Below, piece after piece: positions 44,376 to 52,996 of a stretch of 64,000 nt of DNA. Below the pieces are notes generated by a model. That model was not told where the DNA came from. It saw nothing but the letters and a program-made list of their open reading frames with translations, and did no database searches. The DNA is from JBIOHP01 sp044449065 (GTDB lineage Bacteria > Bacteroidota > Ignavibacteria > UBA10030 > SZUA-254). The DNA is taken from contig JBIOHP010000001.1 of the NCBI GenBank assembly GCA_044449065.1, positions 186,001-250,000 of the forward strand. Reading direction: 5' to 3'. Position numbers and translations under genes: made by a program. Each line of letters starts with the position of its first letter. Position 1 is the first letter of the stretch.

Positions 44376-45332
44376 ATGATGGACATCTACGATATCATCA
44401 TTATCGGCGGTGGTCCAGCGGGGTTATTCGCTTCTTACTCAGCGGGCATGCATTCGATAGAAACGGAGATCATCGATATATTGCCGGAATTAGGTGGTCA
44501 ATTAACGTCGCTTTATCCTGAAAAATATATCTATGACATTCCCGGATTTCCTAAAATTCTCGCGAAAGAGTATGCCGGCTACCTGATCAACCAGGCAACC
44601 CAGAATGACCCGGCTATCAGTTTAGGAAAAAGAATTACACGTATGGAAAAAACACAAACTGATAAAGGAAAGCTCTTCAAGTTAGCTGCCGATGACGGGG
44701 AAATACATCACGGACGAACGATTTTATTGACCTCGGGATTGAGCGAAACGCTTCCCAAAAAACTTGATCTGCCGGATATTGCACGATTTGAAAATAAAGG
44801 AATTTTGTATTTTGTCAAAAACCTTAAGGAACTTGCTGGAAAACAATTATTGATTGTCGGTGGCGGAGATTCTGCATTAGATTGGGCTTTAAATTTGAAT
44901 GGCATCGCGGCTGAAATAACCATCATTCATCGCAGGAACGCATTCCGGGGGCAGGAGAAGAGCGTTGAAAAACTTCAGGCAACACCAACCATAATGAAAC
45001 TATCCCATGAACTCCGCGAAATCCAGGGAGACCGGCAGATCGAATCCGCGGTTATATTCAATAATGAAACTCAGCGGGAAGAAATATTGTCTATCGATAA
45101 TATTTTATTCTGTCTCGGATTTTATACCCTGCCGGGTCCGTTGAAGGATTGGGGATTAAAAATGGATAAAAACGATATCACCGTGAATCAAAAAATGGAA
45201 ACAAATATAACCGGTATCTATGCTGCTGGCGATATCGCCTATTATGCGGGTAAGGTTAAAATGATCGTCACCGGATTAGGAGAAGCGACGGTAGCGGTGA
45301 ATTCAATCCGGGAATATCTTCGCAAGCATTGA
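44376..45332 (+). CDS. Ferredoxin/flavodoxin-NADP+ reductase, thioredoxin-reductase-like
   Basis: A 318-residue flavoprotein with an FAD-binding GGGPAGLFASYSAGMHS at the N-terminus, LLIVGGGDSALDWALNLNG as the NADPH motif, and IYAAGDIAYYAGKVKMIVTGLGEATVA at the C-terminus. The redox-active CxxC of thioredoxin reductase is missing, which is typical of the Chlorobium/Bacillus YumC-type ferredoxin-NADP+ reductases. It would move electrons between NADPH and ferredoxin or flavodoxin. It follows the two reductase genes by 28 bases and may be co-transcribed; whether it serves the pterin pathway is unknown. Confidence 0.9.
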   Translation: MMDIYDIIIIGGGPAGLFASYSAGMHSIETEIIDILPELGGQLTSLYPEKYIYDIPGFPKILAKEYAGYLINQATQNDPAISLGKRITRMEKTQTDKGKLFKLAADDGEIHHGRTILLTSGLSETLPKKLDLPDIARFENKGILYFVKNLKELAGKQLLIVGGGDSALDWALNLNGIAAEITIIHRRNAFRGQEKSVEKLQATPTIMKLSHELREIQGDRQIESAVIFNNETQREEILSIDNILFCLGFYTLPGPLKDWGLKMDKNDITVNQKMETNITGIYAAGDIAYYAGKVKMIVTGLGEATVAVNSIREYLRKH

Positions 45333-45344
45333 ATCGATTAACGG

Positions 45345-45593
45345 TCAGTTGGATTTCGCTTTCGCCTCGTTCTGAAGTCCCTCAAGGCACTTGCGGCAAA
45401 AATATAATAATTTGTAATCGCCGACCTGCCGTAAAATAAGCTTACTTTTGTCGAATCGTTCACGGCAGAGAGAACATTTTTCAGTATTCAGATCTTCAGC
45501 GGCGTTTGGAGGTCTAAAAACTAATTTGTAGCCAAAATATACCACAATCCCGATTGTGACAAGAAAGCAAACTGCGAGAACAGTTACGATCAT
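45345..45593 (-). CDS. Small membrane protein with four-cysteine zinc-ribbon-like domain
   Basis: An 82-residue protein: one N-terminal transmembrane helix (residues about 4-24, VTVLAVCFLVTIGIVVYFGY), then Cys40-x2-Cys43 and Cys66-x2-Cys69, likely binding one zinc ion on the cytoplasmic side. I do not recognise the family. The ATG lies one base after the O-methyltransferase stop codon (TAAGATG), so they are translated together. It is convergent with the flavoprotein gene, 12 bases away. Confidence 0.7.
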   Translation of the reverse strand: MIVTVLAVCFLVTIGIVVYFGYKLVFRPPNAAEDLNTEKCSLCRERFDKSKLILRQVGDYKLLYFCRKCLEGLQNEAKAKSN

Positions 45594-45594
45594 C

Positions 45595-46224
45595 TTATAA
45601 TTTTATACTCACCGCTACGCCATCGCGAAGCGGGATGATGGTTGTAAAAAATTGCCGTGATGCGTAGACGAGTCGGTTGTAAGTGAGGATCCCGGCGATA
45701 TTTGCGTCGGGATGGGGGGTGAGAATTCTGCCGCTCCACAGCGCATTATCGCTGATGAGGAGACCCCCCTTACGTAATCGAGAGTGCGCTTTCTTAAACA
45801 CCTTAGGGTATTCCCGTTTGGAAACATCGTTGAAAATAATATCGAATGAGCCGTCTAAGGAATCGATCACATTTAAGGCATTCCCTGCAACAAGAAATTC
45901 GATTTTATCGGCGATTTTGCCTTTACGGAAATATGTCTTCGCCCGTTCCGCATTCGCAGGATTGCTATCTGTGCAATAGATTTTGCAATCCGGTTCGGTT
46001 CCTTTCGCAAACCAGTACGCCGAGTACCCGAACCCTGATCCTAATTCCAATATCCGTTTCGCTCCGATTGCACGCGCTTGGAGATAAAGAAATCTTCCGA
46101 CTAACGGTCCTACGATGGGAAAATTATTTTCCTTCGCGTACATTTCCATTTCCTGCAACACATGATCCCGTTCCGGCGTTACGTTGTGCAGATATTCATT
46201 TATTTCAGAATTTAGTATATCCAT
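45595..46224 (-). CDS. SAM-dependent O-methyltransferase (COMT-like class)
   Basis: A 209-residue class I methyltransferase. The start is the ATG at 46224; a GTG directly upstream is also in frame. FPIVGPLVGRFLYLQARAIG precedes the SAM motif ILELGSGFGYSAYWFAKG, then IYCTDSNPANAERAKTYF, and FDIIFNDVSKREYPKVF with the metal-binding Asp, then GGLLISDNALWSGRI. This is the family of catechol-type O-methyltransferases with many unknown substrates in bacteria. No partner enzyme suggests a substrate here. Confidence 0.88.
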   Translation of the reverse strand: MDILNSEINEYLHNVTPERDHVLQEMEMYAKENNFPIVGPLVGRFLYLQARAIGAKRILELGSGFGYSAYWFAKGTEPDCKIYCTDSNPANAERAKTYFRKGKIADKIEFLVAGNALNVIDSLDGSFDIIFNDVSKREYPKVFKKAHSRLRKGGLLISDNALWSGRILTPHPDANIAGILTYNRLVYASRQFFTTIIPLRDGVAVSIKL

Positions 46225-46401
46225 CACGATCAGAAATATAGGAAGATTGAAATGAATTGCAAATTATAATAACAATTTTTCGCTCCAAATCCAGAATAAT
46301 TAGATGGATGTACTAAAATTGATTTTCGTCAATTTCTGGAGTATATTTTAAGATGTATTTACCAACTGCCGCATGACAGCGAGAAACCGAACAAACTTTC
46401 T

Positions 46402-47109
46402 ATGATGTATTCCATAGTTCGTAAATTCATATTGATCTTGCTTTTGTTAATCTCATCATGCATTATGGTGTGTGCGCAGGATACCACTATTATTCGTCAT
46501 GTTCATGGCAAATCGCTTCATCTTCGTATTGATAAGCGAACGGGAAGTATCATCAGAATTACCGGGTTTGATGCGAACCTATCGGAGTATGAACTCACGC
46601 TGGATAAATTCACAGATACGAATGCTGCAGATCAAATTGGTAAAATGTTTGTCATGGATTATAGCAAGATATTTCAACTATCCATGAAAGATATTTCAAA
46701 AAAAGAAATATTTCTGGATGAGAACGGATGGCGCTATTCATACGCGCAGCTCTTTCAGAATATCCCGGTAGAAGGGTCAGATATCAGTTTTAGGATAGAT
46801 AAGAACGGCGGCTTTAGAGATATCACCTCCAGAATTTATCCTGTAACGTCATGTGATACCGTGCCTCTGGTTTCGCTCGATAGCTGTAGAGTTATTCTCA
46901 AAAAATATCTTACATTTGAAAACTATCAAATATCTCCGGGCGGTGATCTCGTCGTTTTACCGATGGATGAGAGTTCGGGGAACAAATATTTTCTCGCATG
47001 GAAAATTATCGTGCTCACGACCGATCCGAAAAATTTGAAACTGACATACTATGCCAGCGCAAGGGGCGGCGCGATCCTCAAAAAATCGGGTGGAGCGAGT
47101 TCATTATAA
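46402..47109 (+). CDS. Secreted protein resembling a stand-alone thermolysin-type propeptide (FTP/PepSY-like)
   Basis: A 235-residue protein with a signal peptide (FILILLLLISSCIMVCAQ). The mature part matches the fungalysin/thermolysin propeptide layout: KRTGSIIRITGFDANLS near the start, GWRYSYAQLFQNIPVEGSDI around the middle, FRIDKNGGFRDITSRIYP, and a C-terminal ARGGAILKK. Such propeptides normally precede an M4 peptidase and inhibit and fold it; no HExxH peptidase is present here. A free-standing copy could act as an inhibitor or chaperone in trans. The call is moderate. Confidence 0.5.
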   Translation: MMYSIVRKFILILLLLISSCIMVCAQDTTIIRHVHGKSLHLRIDKRTGSIIRITGFDANLSEYELTLDKFTDTNAADQIGKMFVMDYSKIFQLSMKDISKKEIFLDENGWRYSYAQLFQNIPVEGSDISFRIDKNGGFRDITSRIYPVTSCDTVPLVSLDSCRVILKKYLTFENYQISPGGDLVVLPMDESSGNKYFLAWKIIVLTTDPKNLKLTYYASARGGAILKKSGGASSL

Positions 47110-47156
47110 AGCACAACGCATAATCCTTTTCATTAACCGATACCAGAAAAACGCCA

Positions 47157-47708
47157 ATGATGACTCATGACGAAGCGCTTCATCTCTTAAAAGAATACAC
47201 AAAAAACGACGCACTCCTCAAACACATGTTCGCGGTAGAAGCGGCGATGCGCGCGTATGCAAAAAAATACGGCGCGGACGAACAGGTCTGGGGTATTACG
47301 GGATTATTGCACGATTTTGACTATGAAATGTATCCTACTGCGCCGGATCATCCATTGAAAGGATCCAAAATTCTGGAAGAGAAAGGTTATTCGGAAGAGA
47401 TACGTAGTGCGATTTTGGGGCATGCGCCCTATACTGGTGTTCCACGCGATTCACAGATGGCGAAAGTATTGTATGCTGTCGATGAACTGTGCGGCTTCAT
47501 AATGGCGTGCTCTCTTGTCCGTCCGAATAAAATAGCCGATCTGGAAGTATCTTCTGTGAAGAAGAAACTCAAAGACAAGGCATTCGCCCGGAATGTGAAC
47601 CGGGAGGATATTACGCTGGGCTGCCAGGAGTTGGGAGTAAATCCCGATGAGCACATCGCTTTCGTTATTGCGGCAATGAAATCGATTTCTGGCGAGTTAG
47701 GGCTATAA
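47157..47708 (+). CDS. HD domain protein
   Basis: A 183-residue protein with the HD metal-binding pattern: LLKHMFAVEAAMRAYAK (first His), GITGLLHDFDYEMYP (His-Asp pair), DHPLKGSKILEEKGYSE and ILGHAPYTGVPRDSQM (later His residues), and LYAVDELCGFIMACSLVRP (Asp). This subgroup of short HD hydrolases is widespread and often annotated as HDIG-domain phosphohydrolases; substrates are mostly unknown. It lies 47 bases after the propeptide-like gene and is convergent with the next gene. Confidence 0.88.
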   Translation: MMTHDEALHLLKEYTKNDALLKHMFAVEAAMRAYAKKYGADEQVWGITGLLHDFDYEMYPTAPDHPLKGSKILEEKGYSEEIRSAILGHAPYTGVPRDSQMAKVLYAVDELCGFIMACSLVRPNKIADLEVSSVKKKLKDKAFARNVNREDITLGCQELGVNPDEHIAFVIAAMKSISGELGL

Positions 47709-47762
47709 CAGGATAAGATTAAACGACGGTAGTGGCATTCGGCTGGGGCCTTATGATCCCTC

Positions 47763-48650
47763 TTAAAAGAAATCCATTGTAAATCCCGCGCCGATCGTTT
47801 CAATTCGTTCGTCGTAATATTCGCCATAGAATTGAGGTCCTGAATAAAATATGAGATAAATCACCGGTCCCTTTCCATACCATTCCCCAAATTTTACACC
47901 GGTTTGGAGTTCATTCGCGCCGACATGCTTTAAAACACCCGCAAGTGTAAATTGGTACGCCGCGAAGATATTGGTAGGATGATCGAGGATGGAGGGTAGT
48001 ACATCTCCCCGTGAATATTCCATCCCGGTAAAATATTCAAAGCGTTCTAATTGCGCGGGTCTTACGAGCGTCGCGTACGATATGCCTCCGTAATATTTAA
48101 ATATTCCGCCCGTTTGAAAAAGATCCTCCGCGAGGACGAGCTCGCCGAAATCGCGTGTAAACGGGACAGGCGATTTGTTATCGAACCAACCGCCTTCATT
48201 AAAATCATAATGGCCATCTACGAAATGACCGCTTTGATGTAGTAATCTTAAACGCGCTGAGAGACGTGAATTATCATATGTTTTTGAAGCGGAAAAATTC
48301 CCACCGAAAAGTCCATCTAATGCGTCGATTTGGAGACGTAAACCCTCGCTTCGCTTCGATAGGGCATACGCGAGAAAATCGATCCCAACGGTGTATTTTA
48401 TTTTCTCAGCGTCATTTTCATATCCCAGAATATCGATAGAATTCCCAATATCCACTCTTAAATCGGACACGGTTAAAAATTTCAATAGACCCACCCTCGC
48501 TTCCCTAAAATTCGCCTTTATCGGCGCCAGATGAAGTCCAGGAGGTAAAAAATTAATATGGTATACTGAATCTGGTATCTGCGATAAACATTGAAAGGGA
48601 AATGGCAAAAGCATCGCGAGTATAACAATGGTGCGGAAATATCGTAGCAT
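47763..48650 (-). CDS. DUF1207-like outer-membrane beta-barrel protein
   Basis: A 295-residue protein with a signal peptide (IVILAMLLPFPFQCLSQ). The mature part begins with FLPPGLHLAPIKANFREARVGL, which follows the DUF1207 pattern of a short proline-rich entry and a PxxAxxREPR-like element, then alternates charged and aromatic strands (RLRLLHQSGHFVDGHYDF, YTVGIDFLAYALSKR) and ends in TIGAGFTMDFF with a terminal Phe, typical of outer-membrane barrels. Function is unknown. Confidence 0.6.
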   Translation of the reverse strand: MLRYFRTIVILAMLLPFPFQCLSQIPDSVYHINFLPPGLHLAPIKANFREARVGLLKFLTVSDLRVDIGNSIDILGYENDAEKIKYTVGIDFLAYALSKRSEGLRLQIDALDGLFGGNFSASKTYDNSRLSARLRLLHQSGHFVDGHYDFNEGGWFDNKSPVPFTRDFGELVLAEDLFQTGGIFKYYGGISYATLVRPAQLERFEYFTGMEYSRGDVLPSILDHPTNIFAAYQFTLAGVLKHVGANELQTGVKFGEWYGKGPVIYLIFYSGPQFYGEYYDERIETIGAGFTMDFF

Positions 48651-48994
48651 TTCGTTTTCTAATGTTAGTAGTAAGTGATATTTTGGAAATATATTCTTTG
48701 TGATAAGGGATAGGGAACACTATTTTGCCAATTTATTATCCCTTGAGAAAAAATAATATACGAAAAAACCGGATGCGAGAAAAGAGAAAAAATGCAGATC
48801 CGTCATTATGATTGAGAATCTGCAACAGCCATGTGTGCTTATGTAGGTAATTATTTTTGTTTTTGCCCCTATCTTTTCATAAATTAAACATTCTAAATTA
48901 TTCAGCATAACCGGGGTTTTGTGAACTATTATTTTTGAAGTCTCAAATTTAACGTTTCATTTCCAAAGCTCAGCTATTGTTCAGGAGATTATCT
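48651..48994. other. Divergent intergenic region with two short inverted repeats
   Basis: This 344-base AT-rich gap separates two divergently transcribed genes and should hold both promoters. AAGGGATA (48705-48712) is repeated inverted as TATCCCTT (48737-48744), and GCAGAT (48794-48799) pairs with ATCTGC (48818-48823). A 62-codon minus-strand frame at 48720-48908 has no recognisable features and I do not call it. Confidence 0.4.
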
Positions 48995-49756
48995 ATGTAT
49001 CGTTTGGCATTGAGTATTGCATGCATACTCTTATTTTTATCGACATCATTTGCACAGGATTCAACAGACGAAGAACTTCCACCGCCAAGCCATTCAGCGG
49101 CTAAATTTGGCGGGGCTATAGGGTTTGCCCCCTCATTCTTAAATATGGATCTGAATTCCATGAATGAAGTTCTTCGTAATGCCAACTCGGCGGAATTATC
49201 GGACGGACCGATGTTCATGACCGGAGGTCAGGTGTACGGCTATATCCTCTTCGTTCAAAATCTCCGCGGAGGAATCATGTGGGGATCTGGATCTAAATCA
49301 TCCCTGGTGACTGCGAACGGCATTACGAGAGATGTGGGACTTCATATAGGTTTTACGGGGGCGACAATTGAATATGTCATTCCACTTCATTCACGCCTGG
49401 ATATTTCGATCGGAACAATGATCGGAGTGGGAGGGATGGACCTTACTATGCGCAGGGATAATAATACGCAAACAAGACAGTGGATCGACCTCTGGAATGA
49501 ATTCGGTACCAAGGATTCAGCATCGGAATTTACGCGCCAACTCACCGGAACGTTTTTCATGTACGAACCGATGGCGAACGTTGAATATGCCGCTCTACGC
49601 TGGTTAGGATTAAGAGTCGGTGTTGGATACCTGGGAATGTCGGGCAATAGCTGGAAACTTGACGATAAGTACGATGTCCTCAATGTACCTACGGCGATCA
49701 ATGGCAAAGGTTTCTCGATTAATGCCGGTGTATTTATCGGGACTTTTATTTTTTAA
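48995..49756 (+). CDS. Secreted protein of unknown function, probable outer-membrane barrel
   Basis: A 253-residue protein; the ATG at 48995 has AGGAGA seven bases upstream, better than an in-frame start 18 bases earlier. The signal peptide is LALSIACILLFLSTSFAQ. The mature part starts with a Pro/Ser/Glu-rich stretch and then repeated Gly-rich amphipathic segments (GQVYGYILFVQNLRGGIMWG, TGATIEYVIPLHSRLDISIG, LGLRVGVGYLGMSGNSW), ending in INAGVFIGTFIF with a terminal Phe. This looks like an eight- to ten-strand outer-membrane barrel. I do not recognise a family. Confidence 0.7.
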   Translation: MYRLALSIACILLFLSTSFAQDSTDEELPPPSHSAAKFGGAIGFAPSFLNMDLNSMNEVLRNANSAELSDGPMFMTGGQVYGYILFVQNLRGGIMWGSGSKSSLVTANGITRDVGLHIGFTGATIEYVIPLHSRLDISIGTMIGVGGMDLTMRRDNNTQTRQWIDLWNEFGTKDSASEFTRQLTGTFFMYEPMANVEYAALRWLGLRVGVGYLGMSGNSWKLDDKYDVLNVPTAINGKGFSINAGVFIGTFIF

Positions 49757-49783
49757 AATTCCCGATAAAAATCCTCTCAGAGC

Positions 49784-51493
49784 TCAGAGATTGTCTTCCT
49801 TAAACTGTACGCTCTTCCATTTTTCAAAAAGGGACTTCAGCTTATTCCGCTGATATTTACCCGTTGATGTTACAGGGATGTCGTTCCCGAACAGGATTTT
49901 CTTCGGACATTTCTGATAGGTGAAATACTTCCGGCAATACCTGATAACGTCTTTTTCTGTGAGCGGGATATTATCCCTCACCTGGATATATGCGCCAACC
50001 TCTTCGCCGTACCAATCATTCTCAAAACCAACTGCGAGTCCCGCCTTTACGCCGGGCATATTCATCAACACTTCATCTATTTCGAACGGCGAGATATTCA
50101 CTCCACCCCGGATAATCAATTCTTTGATTCTGCCGCTGATAAAAAAGAATTTTCTCCCTTTAGAATCTTTCTTGTAAAAACCTTCATCTCCGCTTCGGAA
50201 CCACCCAAATGAAAACGCTTTAGCATTTGCGTCAGGATTGGAAAAATATTCTTTCATCACGTTATGACCCCGGATTACGATTTCTCCCTTACTACCCTCG
50301 TGGAGTGAATTTCCGTTTTCATCATGAATATCCATCTCATTTGTCGGGATAGGCACACCAATTGAAGGATAACCGAAATCACCAAGCCACTGACGGTGTT
50401 CATCGTCTGATAGATCGCGTGGGAGGAAGCAGGAATAGCAAGTCGTCTCCGAGAGCCCGTATCCATGGATAATGGGAATATGGAAACGGTCTTCAAACCT
50501 CAGCGCAAGTTCCACAGTCAGTGGACCGGCACCGCAGATGATATGCCGTAACTCATGCAGATCATACGGAGAGAGATCGGGATTTTGATGGAGAAGAAAC
50601 TGCAATAACGTTGGCACCACGCTCACGACCGATACATGTTCATGTGCCATGCGCTCGAAAAATTTATCCGGATGGAATTTCTGATTGAGAACGACGCTTC
50701 CACCAAAATAGAGCGGCGACAGCAGCGTGACAACGGCGCCATTTACGTGATGGATTGGCAGCACGCACATCATCCGCTGATTATCGGTCATCCTGTGCCA
50801 TTCCGCGATAGCTTTGGCGTCGATGAGGAGATTATAATGCGTGAGCACGACTCCTTTGGGAAATCCGGTTGTTCCTGATGTATACACAATCAGCGCTTCA
50901 TCTTCGAGAGAGGGGACATCAATTACGGGCAGCGCATCGTTTTGTAAATTTATTTCAGTCCAAAAATTGAGAAGATTGCGGTGATTGGTGTTTTCCGAAT
51001 TTGGATCTGTAACATTCACCACAGTATGTACATCAGGCGAATCTTGAATGATGGGTCTAAGCTGGTCAAGAAATATATCTCTGGCGAACACGAGCTTTGT
51101 GCAAGAATTCTGTAGGATATAACTGATTCTCTTATCATCTTCTCCAACATTGATCGGCACTACAACGGCGCCAATGGTAAATGCTGCGAAGTATTGGATC
51201 ACCGTATCGGTATGATTGAACGCAACCGTTGCTATCCGGTCGCCGCGACTAATCCCTTGAGAGAGGAGAAAGTTAGCTGTCTTATTAACTAACTCATAAA
51301 AAACTTGGTATGAATATTCATGCCTGCCGGTTTCATCAGAATAATATATAATGAAGGTCTTCTCGCCATAACGCTTTACCTGTTTGGTGAGAAGATCGCC
51401 GAGGTTCCCGTAGGGAACAAGATAATTGGAGATTTGCGCATCGCCTGTTTTATGCGCATCGGCAATGAGCGCCTCCAGATTACTTGTATCCAT
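49784..51493 (-). CDS. AMP-binding acyl-CoA synthetase/ligase
   Basis: A 569-residue adenylate-forming enzyme. The P-loop is IVYTSGTTGFPKGVVLTHYN; GYGLSETTC is the A4/A5 motif; GWFRSGDEGFYKK and ISGRIKELIIRGGVNISPFE carry the hinge; and TSTGKYQRNKL holds the catalytic Lys. It activates a carboxylic acid with ATP and joins it to CoA. The substrate is unclear; by position, 56 bases after hmgA in the same direction, it may activate a product of tyrosine breakdown or simply be a general fatty acid ligase. Confidence 0.9.
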   Translation of the reverse strand: MDTSNLEALIADAHKTGDAQISNYLVPYGNLGDLLTKQVKRYGEKTFIIYYSDETGRHEYSYQVFYELVNKTANFLLSQGISRGDRIATVAFNHTDTVIQYFAAFTIGAVVVPINVGEDDKRISYILQNSCTKLVFARDIFLDQLRPIIQDSPDVHTVVNVTDPNSENTNHRNLLNFWTEINLQNDALPVIDVPSLEDEALIVYTSGTTGFPKGVVLTHYNLLIDAKAIAEWHRMTDNQRMMCVLPIHHVNGAVVTLLSPLYFGGSVVLNQKFHPDKFFERMAHEHVSVVSVVPTLLQFLLHQNPDLSPYDLHELRHIICGAGPLTVELALRFEDRFHIPIIHGYGLSETTCYSCFLPRDLSDDEHRQWLGDFGYPSIGVPIPTNEMDIHDENGNSLHEGSKGEIVIRGHNVMKEYFSNPDANAKAFSFGWFRSGDEGFYKKDSKGRKFFFISGRIKELIIRGGVNISPFEIDEVLMNMPGVKAGLAVGFENDWYGEEVGAYIQVRDNIPLTEKDVIRYCRKYFTYQKCPKKILFGNDIPVTSTGKYQRNKLKSLFEKWKSVQFKEDNL

Positions 51494-51549
51494 TGGATAT
51501 CTTAAAATAATGAGTTAAGAAGAAATTATTAAATGTTATCTCTTAAAGT

Positions 51550-52653
51550 TTATTTTTGCTCACTCCAGCTCTTCCAGTAATCCTTCCATTCAACACTTTC
51601 GCCGGCCGGTAATACATGAATGGGGTTTAAACCATCGAGCATAACGGCATATTCATCCGTGTGAGTTTTCGTGCCCTGATTGGCAAGCGCTTTTGGGTGT
51701 GGCCCATGGTGAATACCGCGTGGATGGAGCGTCACCATTCCTGCCTTTATATTATCCCTGCTGAAAAAATTCCCCTCGTGATAGAAAATAAATTCATCAT
51801 AATCGGTGTTGCGATGGAAGAACGGAACCTTCAGCGCTTGGGGATCTTCTTCGAGCGGGCGGGGGAGGAAACTGCACACGACGGCGTCTTTTGTTACAAA
51901 TGTGGTGTGCGCGCTTGGGGGAAGATGCACACGGGGGCTCATAATCGGCCGTATATCGCGCATATTGAGCTTCCATACCGTGAGGTCACCTTTCCACCCC
52001 ACAACGTCGATTGGGTTAAATGGATAGAATACTGATGAAAATTCGCCGTCCACCTTAATCCGGATTTCCCATTCATTCTTATCATCCAAGATCGGCTTTG
52101 GTTCGGGCGTCTCTATCACGCCGGGATCGTATAACGCATGCTGACCAATGAGTCCTTTATCGGGCTGTTCAAATTCTGTTTTGGATTCCATGATGAGAAA
52201 AAAATTATCCTTCGTTTTCGGGATGATCCGGTAGGTCACTGCGCGTGGTACGTTAAGATAATCTCCTTTCTCAAAATTCAAAGGACCGAAATCGGTTTCA
52301 ATGATTCCTTCGCCGCGATGGACGAAGATGAGTTCATCACCATCGGCATTACGGAAATAAAACGGCATCGGTTCAGATCGCCGCGATACATATAAAACTA
52401 TATCGTTGTTTCCCAGAAATGCAACCGGGCTGCCCTTAGGATCATGTTGATCCGTAGGTGCGAGTTTATTGCAATCGATACAATGGGGTCGTAGTTTGCC
52501 CTCAAACCGTATCCAGCTTGTCGGGGGATGTGTGTGATACAGATGGGCTGACTTGCCGTAAAATCCCTTCCTGCCGTGTTCTTCTTCAAATGTGCCGTTC
52601 GGTAATCCGACATGCGCCTGATCGGTAGTTTTTCCTTTTTTCAATGGGTACAT
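51550..52653 (-). CDS. hmgA: Homogentisate 1,2-dioxygenase
   Basis: A 367-residue non-heme iron cupin-type dioxygenase that opens the homogentisate ring to maleylacetoacetate. Recognisable parts: YHTHPPTSWIRFEGKLRP, FYFRNADGDELIFVHRGEG, NVPRAVTYRIIP, FFHRNTDYDEFIFYHEGNF with the iron-binding Glu, and HPRGIHHGPHPKAL with the iron-binding His. GAGGAG lies nine bases before the ATG. Proteobacterial and human enzymes are about 430-445 residues, so this belongs to a shorter lineage. It lies between hppD and the acyl-CoA synthetase, all on the minus strand. Confidence 0.92.
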   Translation of the reverse strand: MYPLKKGKTTDQAHVGLPNGTFEEEHGRKGFYGKSAHLYHTHPPTSWIRFEGKLRPHCIDCNKLAPTDQHDPKGSPVAFLGNNDIVLYVSRRSEPMPFYFRNADGDELIFVHRGEGIIETDFGPLNFEKGDYLNVPRAVTYRIIPKTKDNFFLIMESKTEFEQPDKGLIGQHALYDPGVIETPEPKPILDDKNEWEIRIKVDGEFSSVFYPFNPIDVVGWKGDLTVWKLNMRDIRPIMSPRVHLPPSAHTTFVTKDAVVCSFLPRPLEEDPQALKVPFFHRNTDYDEFIFYHEGNFFSRDNIKAGMVTLHPRGIHHGPHPKALANQGTKTHTDEYAVMLDGLNPIHVLPAGESVEWKDYWKSWSEQK

Positions 52654-52734
52654 TGATAACGCTCCTCAAGTATTGTGAGATGATGGTATGTAGGTGTAAT
52701 AATTTTCAATTGTTAAAATCTCTTGTGGATTTAT

Positions 52735-52814
52735 TTTGTATAGCAAAGCGCCAGCTTTGCCTACAACAATGATGTTAATGTCCTTGTACAACAAAGCTCC
52801 AGCTTTGTCGCGTA
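52735..52814. repeat. Two diverged copies of a short palindrome (CAAAGC-n4-GCTTTG type)
   Basis: Copy one, 52735-52764, contains GCAAAGC (52743-52749), loop GCCA, GCTTTGC (52754-52760). Copy two, 52783-52814, contains ACAAAGC (52791-52797), loop TCCA, GCTTTGT (52802-52808). Both stems are seven perfect base pairs with a four-base loop, and both copies start with a TTGTA-like flank. They look like members of a dispersed REP-like family and lie in the 343-base gap between hmgA and hppD (52654-52996), which otherwise shows no gene. Confidence 0.75.
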
Positions 52815-52996
52815 TGGATGTACTGCTGCTGTATCGGAATTGTTGTATTTGGGCCAATTTCATGATATTTCATTTACAACCTTGTCTCATTTACCGGAAA
52901 AAATCGAATACGTTTAAATCCAGACCCCCTGCAATGCAAAATACGCATCTCGTCCCCCTTGATAATGGGTACGAACGCAAATCCCGGTCCATGATC

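Noticed and set aside
48720..48908. 62-codon minus-strand open frame
   Set aside because: No ribosome site, no recognisable domain and low-complexity AT-rich sequence in a divergent promoter region.
52666..52863. Minus-strand frame with a repeated KAGALLYK peptide
   Set aside because: The repeated peptide comes from two copies of the DNA palindrome, so the frame is an artefact of the repeat.
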